Shown in pieces: positions 54,283 through 63,677 of a stretch of DNA of 64,000 nucleotides. The notes under the pieces are model-generated. The model was not told the DNA's origin. It made no database searches and saw nothing but the letters and a program-made list of their open reading frames with translations. Each line of letters starts with the position of its first letter. Position 1 is the first letter of the stretch. Source of the stretch: CAVPJW01 sp963705525. GTDB taxonomy: Bacteria; Acidobacteriota; Vicinamibacteria; Vicinamibacterales; CAVPJW01. Location of the stretch: positions 134,922 to 198,921 of the forward strand of contig CAVPJW010000001.1 in the NCBI GenBank assembly GCA_963705525.1, given 5' to 3'. The translations under genes and the position numbers were made by a program.

Positions 54283-55146
54283 ATGCTGTTGTTGATGGCG
54301 TTGGCCATGGCGGCCAGTCAGCCGCCGACCCCGCTGGCGATTCCCAGGCTCAACATCGAGGCGCCAGTGGAACTCGCGGCGTCGCGTATCCGTCTCGAGT
54401 CGTTCGACCAACGTCGGCTGCGCGGCGTGATGCGGTTGATAGGATTGGACGATCCGGGACCCGCTATCCGAATCGTGCTCACGGCCGAAACCTCCGCGTG
54501 GGCACGGCAGGTGCCTCCCTCGACGGCGGGATTCGCGATCGGTGAGGCGAGCCTTGTCGTCCTCTTTCCCTCTCGTTCACCCATGTACCCGGACGACAGC
54601 TTGGAAGACGTCCTGCACCACGAAGTCGCGCACGTGCTCATCGCGCGCGCGGCGGGTGGACATCCTGTGCCTCGATGGTTCGACGAGGGGCTCGCCATGG
54701 CCGCCGAGCGCACCTGGGGCCTCGAAGACCAGGCGCGGTTGTTTCGCGAGTTCACGCTGGTAGCGCGCACTGATCTTGATGAGGTCAACACGCTGTTCGT
54801 ACAGAGCGACAGCGCGCGGGTCCGCGCGTATACCCTCTCAGGGGCGTTCGTACGCGACCTCATCCGATATCACGGGACTGCTGCACCGGGCGACGTGCTC
54901 GCGCGGGTGGCGAAGGGGACCTCCTTTGAAAGCGCGTTCAAGGATGTCATCGGTCTGAATCTGGTTGACGCCGAAGAGGCGTTCCGGGATCGCCACCGAA
55001 GCTGGTCGCGATGGGGTTTGTTCCTGACCACCTCGACAGCGCTCTGGATGATCGTGACGCTGATCGCGCTCTATGCCATCCTTCGACAACGGCAGAAGAA
55101 CGCCGAGCTGCGGAAAAGGTGGGCTGAAGAGGGCCTGGAGGAGTAA
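54283..55146 (+). CDS. Membrane-bound zinc metallopeptidase-like protein (peptidase MA-like)
   Basis: About 287 aa from ATG 54283 (TTG 54274 adds three residues). An N-terminal signal/anchor (LLLMALAMAASQ) leads to a domain with HHEVAHVLI (HExxH zinc site) near residue 120 and PRWFDEGLAM, the downstream glutamate-containing motif of gluzincins. A C-terminal membrane helix (LFLTTSTALWMIVTLIALYAIL) and a basic tail follow. Probably an envelope protease; substrate unknown. Confidence 0.82.
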   Translation: MLLLMALAMAASQPPTPLAIPRLNIEAPVELAASRIRLESFDQRRLRGVMRLIGLDDPGPAIRIVLTAETSAWARQVPPSTAGFAIGEASLVVLFPSRSPMYPDDSLEDVLHHEVAHVLIARAAGGHPVPRWFDEGLAMAAERTWGLEDQARLFREFTLVARTDLDEVNTLFVQSDSARVRAYTLSGAFVRDLIRYHGTAAPGDVLARVAKGTSFESAFKDVIGLNLVDAEEAFRDRHRSWSRWGLFLTTSTALWMIVTLIALYAILRQRQKNAELRKRWAEEGLEE

Positions 55147-55207
55147 CCAATGGGGTGGCACTCGTGTGGATCCATTCCTCGCGCGCTCTGGATGAAATCT
55201 CTTGACG

Positions 55208-56281
55208 CTAAGGCCGCGCTTCGAGCACCAGGTTGAACGGCGTCTCCGTCGCCCGCCGGAACCTTGTGAATCCGCCCTTGATCACGACGTCGCGCAAGCG
55301 CGCCTCGCCTGCTTGCGCGCCCAATGCGAGCCCCACCTCTTGGCTCTTTGACGCTGGCGTGCAGATCATCGTCGACGCCGAGTAGTAGACGCGGCCAACG
55401 GGATTGAGGTTTTCTTCCAGTTTGTCGCTTGCGAACGGTTCGACGATCATCCATGTGCCGTCTTTCTTCAGAGTGCGGAGCACGTGTGCCGCAGCGCCGA
55501 CCGGATCACCCATGTCGTGCAGGCAGTCGAAGAACGTGACCAGGTCGTATTCGGCGGCGCCCGGGTATTCCGTGGCGGCGGCGACCTCGAACGTCACACG
55601 GTCCGCGACGCCTGCTTCCGCGGCCGCGCGTCGCGAGTATTCGATTGAGGCCGGGTGATAATCGAACCCGACGAACCGCGAGTTCGGGAACGCGATCGCC
55701 ATCAGGATCGTCGACGCGCCGTGGCCGCACCCCACGTCGGCGACCTTCGCGCTCCGCTTCAGCGTATCTTCGACGCCGTCGAGCGCTGGAATCCAATTGC
55801 TCACCAAGTTGCCGATGTAGTTGGGCCGGAAAAAGCGTTCGGTGCCTTGGAATAACTCGGGGTCGTGCTCGTGCCAGCCGAGGCCCTTTCCGGTCTTGAA
55901 GCGTTCGATGATGCGTGGCTCGGCTTTGAGCGCGGCCAATGCGAGCTGCATCGCTCCCGGAAAGAACATCGGCCCGTCGGGGTTGGCGAGGGCGAAGGCC
56001 TGCTCCGGCGGCAGCTCGAACCGCTGAGTGCCGGAATCATAGGTGACGTAGCCGCCGGCCGCCTGTGCCGAGAGCCACTCGCGCACGTACCGTTCATCGG
56101 TGCCGGTACGCGAGGCGAGTTCCGCCGGCGTGATCGGTCCCGCACCGGCCATCGTCTTGTAGAGGCCCAACTTGTCACCGATGACGACGAGACCGGCGTT
56201 GAAGGTTGCACCGAGATCGGTGACGGCCTTCCCGATGAAGTCGTTGAGTTTCGTCATGTCCATTTCAGCGGTGGTGCTCAT
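55208..56281 (-). CDS. SAM-dependent methyltransferase with N-terminal winged helix
   Basis: A 357-aa protein. Residues ~25-95 look like a winged-helix dimerisation domain (AELASRTGTDERYVREWLSAQAAGGYV). The methyltransferase core has VADVGCGHGASTILMA (motif I), GFDYHPASIEYSRR, YDLVTFFDCLHDMGDP and GTWMIVEPFA. Plant-type O-methyltransferase layout, but the substrate is unclear. Confidence 0.9.
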   Translation of the reverse strand: MSTTAEMDMTKLNDFIGKAVTDLGATFNAGLVVIGDKLGLYKTMAGAGPITPAELASRTGTDERYVREWLSAQAAGGYVTYDSGTQRFELPPEQAFALANPDGPMFFPGAMQLALAALKAEPRIIERFKTGKGLGWHEHDPELFQGTERFFRPNYIGNLVSNWIPALDGVEDTLKRSAKVADVGCGHGASTILMAIAFPNSRFVGFDYHPASIEYSRRAAAEAGVADRVTFEVAAATEYPGAAEYDLVTFFDCLHDMGDPVGAAAHVLRTLKKDGTWMIVEPFASDKLEENLNPVGRVYYSASTMICTPASKSQEVGLALGAQAGEARLRDVVIKGGFTRFRRATETPFNLVLEARP

Positions 56282-56613
56282 GGTTTTCCTCTCCTGATGG
56301 TTATCGCCACGCTGCGAATTCTATTTTGGCCGTCCGGAATGCAGGATAACAAAGCGAGAGTGGGTGCGACCATCGCGGTGTGATCATCACGATTGCCCGT
56401 AGGTGAAGGCCCACTCGGTATAGCCGAGGGTCAAACGATTACAGTTCCCACAGGATGATCGGCCGCCCGTGTGATGGAGCCGGGCGTTGTGAGCACGCCG
56501 AGGAGCCCTGTCAAGGCGGTGATGGCCGTTATGGGCGAGACGCCCATTGTGTCTCCCGACTCTCCCTTCCTCAGTCTCGTATCGGGGGTATCATCTCCGT
56601 GCTGGGAGAAGCC
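56282..56613. other. Intergenic region with two hairpins
   Basis: About 330 nt between divergent genes. It contains CTCGG-TATAG-CCGAG (56414-56428) and a perfect ATGGGCG-AGA-CGCCCAT hairpin (56531-56547), about 65 nt before the ACT-domain gene. No coding frame is apparent. The hairpins could be regulatory or incidental. Confidence 0.4.
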
Positions 56614-57027
56614 ATGGCATTCACCATTCACCGCGTCGAATACTTCCATACGACGGTCAGGGATGAGCCGGGGACAGCCTATTCACTGCTGTCCGCCCTG
56701 GCAGATCAATCGGTGTATCTCTTTGCCTTTACCGCCGTGCCAGTGACCGCGATGCAGACCCAGCTCACGTTGTTTCCCCAGGACTCCGGGGCGCTGGTGT
56801 CTGCGGCCCGGAAGGCCGGGCTGGCACTCCAAGGACCGCACCGCGCGCTGCTGGTGCAAGGCGACGATGAGCTGGGCGCGCTCGCGCGTATCCACGCCAA
56901 GCTCTACGAAGGGAACATCAACGTGTCGGCGTCGAATGGCGTCACCGACGGCCGGGGCAGCTACGGCTACATCATCTACGTGAGGCCGGAGGAATTCGAA
57001 CGGGCCGCCAGGGCGCTTGAAGTGTGA
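56614..57027 (+). CDS. ACT-domain-like protein
   Basis: A 137-aa protein from ATG 56614 (GGGAGAA upstream), composed of paired ACT-like halves: VRDEPGTAYSLLSALADQSVYL and GDDELGALARIHAKLYEGNINVSASNGVTDG, ending GSYGYIIYVRPEEFERA. ACT domains bind amino acids and usually regulate enzymes. A stand-alone version is likely a regulator or sensor. An open frame extends upstream to 56455, but only the 56614 start gives a plausible domain. Confidence 0.75.
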   Translation: MAFTIHRVEYFHTTVRDEPGTAYSLLSALADQSVYLFAFTAVPVTAMQTQLTLFPQDSGALVSAARKAGLALQGPHRALLVQGDDELGALARIHAKLYEGNINVSASNGVTDGRGSYGYIIYVRPEEFERAARALEV

Positions 57028-57200
57028 CGCCCGGCGTCGAAGCGAACTAACTGTCCCATGCCGCCCTCTCGGGGGAACGGCCCACTTCCACAACCGCGTC
57101 GAGAGGCGACGCGGCCTCTGTGGCGGGTGATCATCCGGCGAATTGACCAGGTGTGACCTCCGACACGCGACGATAATCACCTGAAACCGCAACCAGGAAG

Positions 57201-57275
57201 TGGCGCGCCCGGCAGGACTCGAACCTGCGACCCCCGGCTTAGAAGGCGCGTTGTCCGATGCTCCGGCTAAGTCAG
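57201..57275 (-). pseudogene. tRNA-Arg(TCT) relic with intact 3' half
   Basis: Minus strand from CTTCTAAGCCGGGGG (anticodon TCT) through GTCGCAGGTTCGAGTCC and TGCCGGGCGCG to CCA is a perfect tRNA 3' half. The 5' half retains only pieces such as GGAGCATCGGAC; the anticodon 5' stem and 5' acceptor no longer pair. This is the best-preserved of four related relics, and may mark an integration site. Confidence 0.7.
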
Positions 57276-57496
57276 CCGGTTCATGCTTCAGAAGGCCCGC
57301 CGTCCTGATCTTCAGAAAATGGCTAGATTCTGGCGATTCTTTCCGCTGTGACCAACGGTTATCACAAAGCGGTTATCGATCTTCGTCATCACCGTGGCAG
57401 GTTCAGCTCTTGGAACCGGCATCGGCAATTCGAAGCGGCCGGGAGGTTGCCCACGGTAGCGCTGATACCTAGGACGGCTTGAACCCCGGCGCGAGT

Positions 57497-58849
57497 TTAC
57501 GGCTTCGGCTCCCGGTCAAGCGCCGCCGTCACCTTCTGGCGCTGACCAGCTACGACCCTCACTGACCATGACCACGTCCGGTATCCGCTCAGGTTGAGTC
57601 GCAGAACGTGTGAGCCGCTTCGCAAATTCGGAATGGTCACGGGGGTGGGTCCCAGCTGTCGTCGATCGAGCGTGACAAGCGCTCCCGATGGTTTCGAGAA
57701 CACCATGAGAGAGCCAGCACTTGCTGATGGCCGTTCGGTGACGCGGCGGCCGATCGAGCGGACTGCCGTTGCACGACTGGGTGGAGATGCCGAAGGCGCG
57801 TTCGTGTCTCGACGTACTCGCTCATCACCAGGTGGAACGATTGAGCTAGGGCGCAACGCGGGCGAAGAATTGCCGGGGACACTCGCTGGGACTAGAACCG
57901 CACCATCGGGCGAGACTTGAGCCCACGGACGCGACGCGGCAGTCGAATAGTCGTGGTTCGTCGAGTCTCGCTTGGCTAGGACTCGGTTCGGCACCGACGG
58001 TGGATTCGCCGGCCGGCTCAGTATGGCGTCGCGCATCGCAAGCTGGTGGACGCCAAATCCGCCAAGTGCGAGGCCCGCTACGAAAGCCGCCAGTGGCTGC
58101 CAACTGCGGCGGACACGTTCGGTCGCAAACCTGACGACCGGTGCGGCAATCTCGAGAGGGCCGACCGAGCTGGGTTCGACGCGGTTCGGCCCCGGCGGCG
58201 GTCCGGCAACCGGCGCCGTGTCTGGCATCACCGCTGGCTCGGGGATGGGCAGCACTGCGAGTGACTCCGCCGCGGGCGGCCAAGTGGGCTGCGACTCGAC
58301 CGGTTCCGGCACCGGAGCCAGCGCGGGCTGCGCTTCGGGTGGCTCGAGCGTCCACGTTCGGGAGGCCTGTGGGGTCACCGATTCCGCCACCAGTGCTCGG
58401 GCGGGTTCTGGTGCGCCGGGGTGGACGCCCGTTCCGATGGGGCGCAGGACCACGGGCTCGCCCGTCGGTCGTCGAAGCGCCTCTTCCACGTGGCGTGAGT
58501 CGACGAGCTCTTGGACCCAGTCCATCTCGTCCTGCTTGACCGGCGCGCGCACTGCCCCTTCAACCGGTGTTCTCCCGCCATCTGTCACCTGAGAGGTGGC
58601 CTTCTGGAGAGGCTTCGACGAATCTCGAGGTCGACGGTTCTTCTCGTCGCTCGCGACGACCCTCACGGCACTCTTAAGAATCTCAGTCAGATACTGCAGA
58701 ATTCCGGATGGAGATGACCCCTGAACTTCAGGAAGGCGCCTTACAGCCGCTTTTCTTGGTGCTCGGACTGGAGCAGAAGCTGTGCCACGACTCTGGGGAG
58801 GCACATCGCGTTGAGGCTGATTCAGCATATCGAAGCCCCAGGTGATCAC
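57497..58849 (-). CDS. PEGA-domain membrane protein with long Pro-rich region
   Basis: Up to 450 aa (start 58849, or ATG 58828). The first half is low-complexity and rich in Pro, Glu and Ala. One membrane helix (LAAFVAGLALGGFGVHQLA) lies near residue 255, so the first half is probably cytoplasmic. The C-terminal ~70 residues form a PEGA domain: GSLMVFSKPSGALVTLDRRQLG and LNLSGYRTWSWSVRV. PEGA domains are surface or periplasmic beta structures, frequent in proteins near kinases in Acidobacteriota. Confidence 0.8.
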   Translation of the reverse strand: MITWGFDMLNQPQRDVPPQSRGTASAPVRAPRKAAVRRLPEVQGSSPSGILQYLTEILKSAVRVVASDEKNRRPRDSSKPLQKATSQVTDGGRTPVEGAVRAPVKQDEMDWVQELVDSRHVEEALRRPTGEPVVLRPIGTGVHPGAPEPARALVAESVTPQASRTWTLEPPEAQPALAPVPEPVESQPTWPPAAESLAVLPIPEPAVMPDTAPVAGPPPGPNRVEPSSVGPLEIAAPVVRFATERVRRSWQPLAAFVAGLALGGFGVHQLAMRDAILSRPANPPSVPNRVLAKRDSTNHDYSTAASRPWAQVSPDGAVLVPASVPGNSSPALRPSSIVPPGDERVRRDTNAPSASPPSRATAVRSIGRRVTERPSASAGSLMVFSKPSGALVTLDRRQLGPTPVTIPNLRSGSHVLRLNLSGYRTWSWSVRVVAGQRQKVTAALDREPKP

Positions 58850-58978
58850 GCCCGCACGCGCGCGGCTAAGGAGTACTCTATACCCGTTTTCACTGAACCG
58901 CGCGCGAAACTTCAGTTGCCTGCAGCCGCTTCACGTCTCTTCGTATCCGCGAGGAACGCCTCCGCTGAGTTAAGGAAT

Positions 58979-59022
58979 TGGCGAACCCGCAGGACTCGAC
59001 CTCGTGTCCCCGATAAGAAGGA
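58979..59022 (-). pseudogene. tRNA-Arg 3'-half relic, most decayed
   Basis: Minus strand: GTCCTTCTTATCGGGGAC, ACGAGGTCGAGTCCTGCGGG and TTCGCCA. The T-arm and anticodon-loop remnant CTTCT are recognisable but several stem positions are mutated. It shares the CAGGACTCGA core with the relics at 31081 and 57201. Confidence 0.5.
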
Positions 59023-59140
59023 CCTCGCCCACGAAACCCCGCACTGAGTATCATCCACAAGCCGACGACGTACGTCAGGCGCCGGAGGTTCGGGGCCTAA
59101 TCCACGACCTTCAGCGCTGTCGAACATTCACGCGAAGCCG

Positions 59141-60259
59141 ATGAGTCCGCAAGACGTAGTGGAGCGCGATCAACCGGCAGCAATGGAGCGAGCACCGACG
59201 ACCCTCCGTGTGGCAGTCGTGGGGTGCGGACGCCTCTTTCAGCGTTATTACGTTCCGGCGTTGGCCTCTCTGAAGCATGTTCGTGTCGCTGCAGTGGCCG
59301 ACCCGCGGGGTGAGCAGCGGGCAGCCGCCACGGCGCTCATTCCGGGAGTCGTGACCTATCCCTCGGTCGAGCGACTCTTGCACGATGTCGATGTCGACGC
59401 GGTTCTGGTTGGGTCGACACCCTCGACACATTTGTCAATCCTCAACGCCGTGTGTCGGAAGGGTGTGCCGGTGTTCATGGAAAAGCCGTTGGTCCTTCGC
59501 GGCGAGCTCCCTGGGCTCGAAGGCGCGGCGGTGCGCCGTCTTGTGATGGTCGATTTCAATCGCAGATTCTGGCCGACCTACCAGAGGATGGCCGCGCTGG
59601 TGCGAAGCGGCGTGCTCGGCTCGCCGACCGACGTCGAGTTCGCTCTTCGAATCAACTTGTTGCCGTGGTGCACCGTGACAGAGCACAGGCTCGCGCCTGA
59701 TGAAGGTGGTGTGCTGTACGATCTTGGCAGTCTTGCCCTCGATCTGGTAGCAGAGCTCCTCGGCCAGGACCCGATATGCATCAGCGCTCACGCCCGCACG
59801 GTGCGCTGGCCCTCCGATCACATTCAACTCGAGCTCGACTTTGCCAATCGAGTACGTGCCCGGTGTGAGCTCGCATACGAGACACGTACGGCGGAGTCCC
59901 TCATGGTCCGCGCTGAGAGGGGTTGTCTGTGGCTGCCGGATCCCAATCGGACCATCTGGATTCAAAACGATGGACGTCGAGCAGGGCGGCTCGCCTGCGA
60001 GTTGCGCGGCATCGTCCTACTGGGCGTGCGTGGCATCTGGCGCGGTCGATCGATGGGGCGTTACAGCATCAAGGCGGCGCTGGAGAGCTTTTTCGAATCG
60101 ATACGGCAAGGCAGACCCTTCGTGCCCGGATTCGACGCGGCCGTTCGGAACACATTGTGGCTCGAGGCTGCTTGCGAATCGTTGAAGAATGGCTCGTGGG
60201 TCAGGATTGGCCAGAGCGGCGGAAACGGCGAGTCTCCGGGAGCTGACCACCGCCCATGA
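59141..60259 (+). CDS. Gfo/Idh/MocA family oxidoreductase
   Basis: A 372-aa NAD(P)-dependent oxidoreductase (a later ATG at 59183 is possible). It opens with LRVAVVGCGRLFQRYYVPAL for nucleotide binding, has PVFMEKPLV near residue 110 (the conserved EKP active-site Lys) and a C-terminal beta-sheet domain with APDEGGVLYDLGSLALDL. Members act on sugars, sugar nucleotides or inositol. It overlaps the next gene by 4 nt, pointing to a glycan-related operon. Confidence 0.9.
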   Translation: MSPQDVVERDQPAAMERAPTTLRVAVVGCGRLFQRYYVPALASLKHVRVAAVADPRGEQRAAATALIPGVVTYPSVERLLHDVDVDAVLVGSTPSTHLSILNAVCRKGVPVFMEKPLVLRGELPGLEGAAVRRLVMVDFNRRFWPTYQRMAALVRSGVLGSPTDVEFALRINLLPWCTVTEHRLAPDEGGVLYDLGSLALDLVAELLGQDPICISAHARTVRWPSDHIQLELDFANRVRARCELAYETRTAESLMVRAERGCLWLPDPNRTIWIQNDGRRAGRLACELRGIVLLGVRGIWRGRSMGRYSIKAALESFFESIRQGRPFVPGFDAAVRNTLWLEAACESLKNGSWVRIGQSGGNGESPGADHRP

Positions 60260-61727
60260 AGACCGTCATGCTCGGGATCGACGCGGCCGATCTCGATTTC
60301 ATTGAGGCCAGGCTGGCCACGCTTCCAGGCTTCCGCCGAGCTCTGGAGACGGGCGTACTCCGTCGGCTCCGCGGACATTCGGCGTTGCTCTCGGGATCGG
60401 TCTGGCCAACGTTCTACACCGGAACACCGCCAGGAGAGCATGGCATTTATCACCATCTCCAGTGGGACAGGCAACGCATGCGCCTGCGGCGAGTCTCCGC
60501 CGACTGGTTGTACTGCGAGCCGTTCTGGTACGGTCTGTCGCGCCGAGGCTGTAACGTGGTAGTGGTCGATGTTCCGATGTCGTTCCCGCCAAGGCTCGGA
60601 TCAGTGACCGAGATCGTCAGCTGGGGATCGCACGACCAGCTCGGCCCGTTCTCAACCAATCCTCAGAACCTCGGAGGCGAAATCCTCCGTCGGTTCGGGC
60701 AGCATCCAATGGGCTGCGAGATTCCGGTCGACAAGTCCGATCGCGAGCTCGCTCAGATACGACAGAACCTCGTTGAGGGCGCCTCGCGAAAGGGCGCTTT
60801 GTGCCGCTGGCTCCTGGGGGCCCGCCCGTGGCAGCTCTTCATTGCGATCTTCGGCGAGTGCCACCGGGGAGGCCACATTCTCTGGCCGGCCACCTCTCGC
60901 CGCGATCTCGCGCCGCCTGACGATGCTCTGGTGAGCGTGTATCAGGCGGTGGATCGAGAAATCGAGGCCATCCTGGCGTCACTTGATCTGAACGAGACGA
61001 GGGTCATCATTTTCTCGCTGCACGGCATGGGCCCCAACACGTCGCAGGAACATTTCCTTCCGGAGGTGCTGGTGCGCGCAAGCCGGCATTTCGGCGGCCT
61101 GAATCCGGACGCTGGCGGCGAGCGGGCGCGGTCGAGCAGAGGATTCTCCCTCGCTCGCTATTTGCGTGCCAACGTGCCCCCTGGCGTCCAGAACGCCATC
61201 GCTCGGTCGGTCCCAGTGCCCGTGCGCGATCTCGTCGTGAATCGTTCGACGACTGGCGGCTACGACTGGAACACGACTCCCGCGTTCGCCCTCCTGGCCG
61301 ATCTCCATGGGTACCTGCGCTTCAACGTGAAAGGCCGAGAAGCCCGGGGTACTTCGAGCCCAGCGACGGAGTGCTCCAGCAGTACACCTTGTACCTCCGT
61401 GACCTGTTACTGGGTCTCGGTGACGCCGAATCAGGACAAGGACTCGTCGCCGATTTCCATCTGGCTGCTGAGAGATTTCCCGGTCACCGTACGAGCTACT
61501 TGCCTGATGCGATCGTCACCTGGTCCGACGCGCGACCCGCCAGCCGCGTCGAATCGAAGATCGTCGGGCCGATCGAAGCAACGCTCACTACCGGGCGGGC
61601 TGGGAACCACCGGCCGCACGGTTTCTGCATCACGCTCGAACCTGGATCGAGCCGCCGCGCGGAAGGCCCACCCGGTGATCTCACGGAGCTCGCTGCCATG
61701 GCGAGTGCCGGGCTCGAGCCGGCCTAG
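60256..61727 (+). CDS. Alkaline-phosphatase/phosphodiesterase-superfamily protein, interrupted by a frameshift
   Basis: Protein begins MKTVMLGIDAADLDFIEA, the metal-binding Asp region, with GSVWPTFYTGTPPGEHGIYHH giving the nucleophile Ser/Thr region of type I phosphodiesterase/nucleotide pyrophosphatases. After ~360 residues the 60256 frame loses sense at 4 G residues (about 61346-61349). The continuation YFEPSDGVLQQY...FPGHRTSYLPDAIVTW reads in the neighbouring frame to the stop at 61727. One missing G, real or a read error, explains it. Without the shift it would be about 490 aa. Confidence 0.8.
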
Positions 61728-63303
61728 GCGGCTTGCCTTGCGAAGCCGATCAAGCTTGGTCTTCCCGGTGATCCTGGCCATCGGGATCATCGTACGGCTG
61801 CTGTTTTGGGCGGGCTACCAGGGGCGCGACGACAGTTATTACATCATTCACGCGGCGGCGTTTGCGGACCATGGAGAGCCGGGAATCGAGTACACCCAGC
61901 GCTGGATTGGAAGGTCGGGCTTGTGGCTGCCGATGTCTTTGTGCATCAAATTGTTTGGTGCACGTGAATTCGCGTTCGGCCTGTATCCGTTCCTTGCCTC
62001 CCTAGCTGGCCTTCTTCTCGCGTACCGAATGGGGATTGCGCTGTTCGACAGACGAACCGGAGCGCTCGCCATGCTGCTGCTCGCGTTCTTCCCGCTCGAT
62101 GTGATGTATGCGAGTCATGCGTACCCGGATGGCCCGTTCGGACTATGGGCGGTGCTTTCGCTCTACTTCTTTCTTGTCGCGCAGGGCCGGGAGAGCCGCT
62201 GGTGGTACGGTGCCGCAGGCCTGTCGGCAGGGTTGGCCTACCTCCACAAGGAAACGGCAGTCTTCCTCATCATCCCGTTTGCGGTGTTGGTGATTTGGAA
62301 GCGTCGCCTTCGAGCAGAGTATCTGTTCATTGCGCTGGGTGTACTGCTGGTGGTGCTGCTGGAGAGCGGTTTCTGGTCTTCGGTCGCCGATGATCCGTTC
62401 TATCGAGCGAAGTGCCTCGGAATAGGAACCGAGTCGGGCCAGCAAGCTGCCCTTGCATCTGGCCCTGGCGTCGAGGGTAGGCCTCGGCTGAGAAAGATTG
62501 GTCGAGGGCGCAGTCCAGCATTCGAACCGATCTTGATGTTCCTGACGAATCAGGAATTCGGCCTGCTGTATTACTTCATTTTCCCGCTCGTCGCGTACCT
62601 GACGATACGACGCGACAAGACTACCGCGCCACTCTGCCTGTGGATTGTGACGCTCGCGCTCGCCATGGCATACGCACCAGTGGTGCGCGGAGTTCCATTG
62701 GACAGAGCGCCACGCTATTTCACCTGTCTCTCGATTCCGGCCGTGATCGTGCTGGCCAGCTGGCTCGTCACGATCTCTCGCGGCTGGTGTGCGGTGATCG
62801 TCGGTGTGATCGCGTCGAGTTCGTTGTTCTGCCTATACGTCGATGCCAGCCGCGTGGCAACCGGCAATGAACGGATTCTCGGCGCACGTGTCGAACGTGA
62901 ATCGGCGCGGAGCTTCTGGGTCGATCCGAATCTCTATCGCAAGCTGCTAATTCTGTCCGGGTTCAAATTGAGCGACAATGTCGGTGTACACCTGCTGACG
63001 GTGAAAGAGTCGTCTCATTCCTTTTCCCTCGTCAAGGTTGCCAGACCGGACGTCGCGATAGCACCAGCCGACAGGGAGATCCACAACGCCTACGTCGTGA
63101 TTCAAGGTACGCCAGACAGGAACATGCATGGCGCTCCCTACTCCAGAGGCGGCTGGCAGTTGGACAGCGAGATCCAGCTTAGGCGGAGTGGATCGGCCGG
63201 CGTCATTGTCGCTGCCATCGACGGAACCCAACTGTTGCCGGGTTATGTCGACCGGCTGAAGCCGTCCGGCGGCAGCAAGCTGAGCGTTTGGTGGATTCCG
63301 TAG
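61705..63303 (+). CDS. GT39/ArnT-type membrane glycosyltransferase
   Basis: A ~532-aa multi-helix protein from GTG 61705, overlapping the previous gene by 23 nt. GRDDSYYIIHAAAF with acidic residues and a large loop is like the GT39/GT-C Asp motif, followed by ~10 helices (AFGLYPFLASLAGLLLAY, LYFFLVAQ, AVFLIIPFAVLVIWK and more). GT-C enzymes use a lipid-linked sugar as donor and act on the periplasmic side. The reading from 60256 straight into it is a frameshift artefact, not a true fusion. Confidence 0.85.
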   Translation: MPGSSRPRRLALRSRSSLVFPVILAIGIIVRLLFWAGYQGRDDSYYIIHAAAFADHGEPGIEYTQRWIGRSGLWLPMSLCIKLFGAREFAFGLYPFLASLAGLLLAYRMGIALFDRRTGALAMLLLAFFPLDVMYASHAYPDGPFGLWAVLSLYFFLVAQGRESRWWYGAAGLSAGLAYLHKETAVFLIIPFAVLVIWKRRLRAEYLFIALGVLLVVLLESGFWSSVADDPFYRAKCLGIGTESGQQAALASGPGVEGRPRLRKIGRGRSPAFEPILMFLTNQEFGLLYYFIFPLVAYLTIRRDKTTAPLCLWIVTLALAMAYAPVVRGVPLDRAPRYFTCLSIPAVIVLASWLVTISRGWCAVIVGVIASSSLFCLYVDASRVATGNERILGARVERESARSFWVDPNLYRKLLILSGFKLSDNVGVHLLTVKESSHSFSLVKVARPDVAIAPADREIHNAYVVIQGTPDRNMHGAPYSRGGWQLDSEIQLRRSGSAGVIVAAIDGTQLLPGYVDRLKPSGGSKLSVWWIP

Positions 63304-63305
63304 TC

Positions 63306-63660
63306 TCACCGGCCGCTAGACGAATCGCCGGTTCGAGGCAAGCAATCTCGCAACCTGCTGAGCGCGCGGATGTGTTCAGGAGTGGTCCCGCAGCACCCGC
63401 CGATGATTTGTGCACCGATCTCAATCCATTGGCGGACCGCCGCCGCGTATTCCTCGCAGGTGAGGTTCGTATCGAATCGCCATCCGACCTGTGGATCGGC
63501 CGATCCGATGTTGCCATAGGCCCCAATCGGGCTCCAAGTCGCGGCTCGAAGCGAGCGTAATCCCTTTGCGATGTGTGGAGCGCCCGTGCAATTGATCAGG
63601 AGGGCGTCTGGACGAAAGGGCGACAACGTCGCGATCACTTCCTGGAACTTTCCAAGGATA
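63306..63660 (-). pseudogene. Truncated duplicate of homocysteine S-methyltransferase
   Basis: Its ~118 codons match the C-terminal third of the gene at 39998: VIATLSPFRPDALLINCTG, IAKGLRSLRAATWSPIGAYG, then IIGGCCGTTPEHIRAL. Upstream of FQEVIATLSP the homology stops abruptly at about 63660, so the N-terminal two thirds with the start are missing. It cannot fold into an active barrel. Confidence 0.75.
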
Positions 63661-63677
63661 GTTGGTCTTACTCCGGA

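Noticed and set aside
57201..57275. Functional tRNA-Arg gene
   Set aside because: The 3' half is intact but the 5' half does not form a D-arm or pair with the acceptor strand.
60256..63303. A single 1015-residue phosphatase-glycosyltransferase fusion
   Set aside because: Residues ~360-510 of that reading are Ser/Arg-rich nonsense, while the next frame gives good phosphodiesterase sequence ending at 61727; a missing G at about 61346-61349 explains it.
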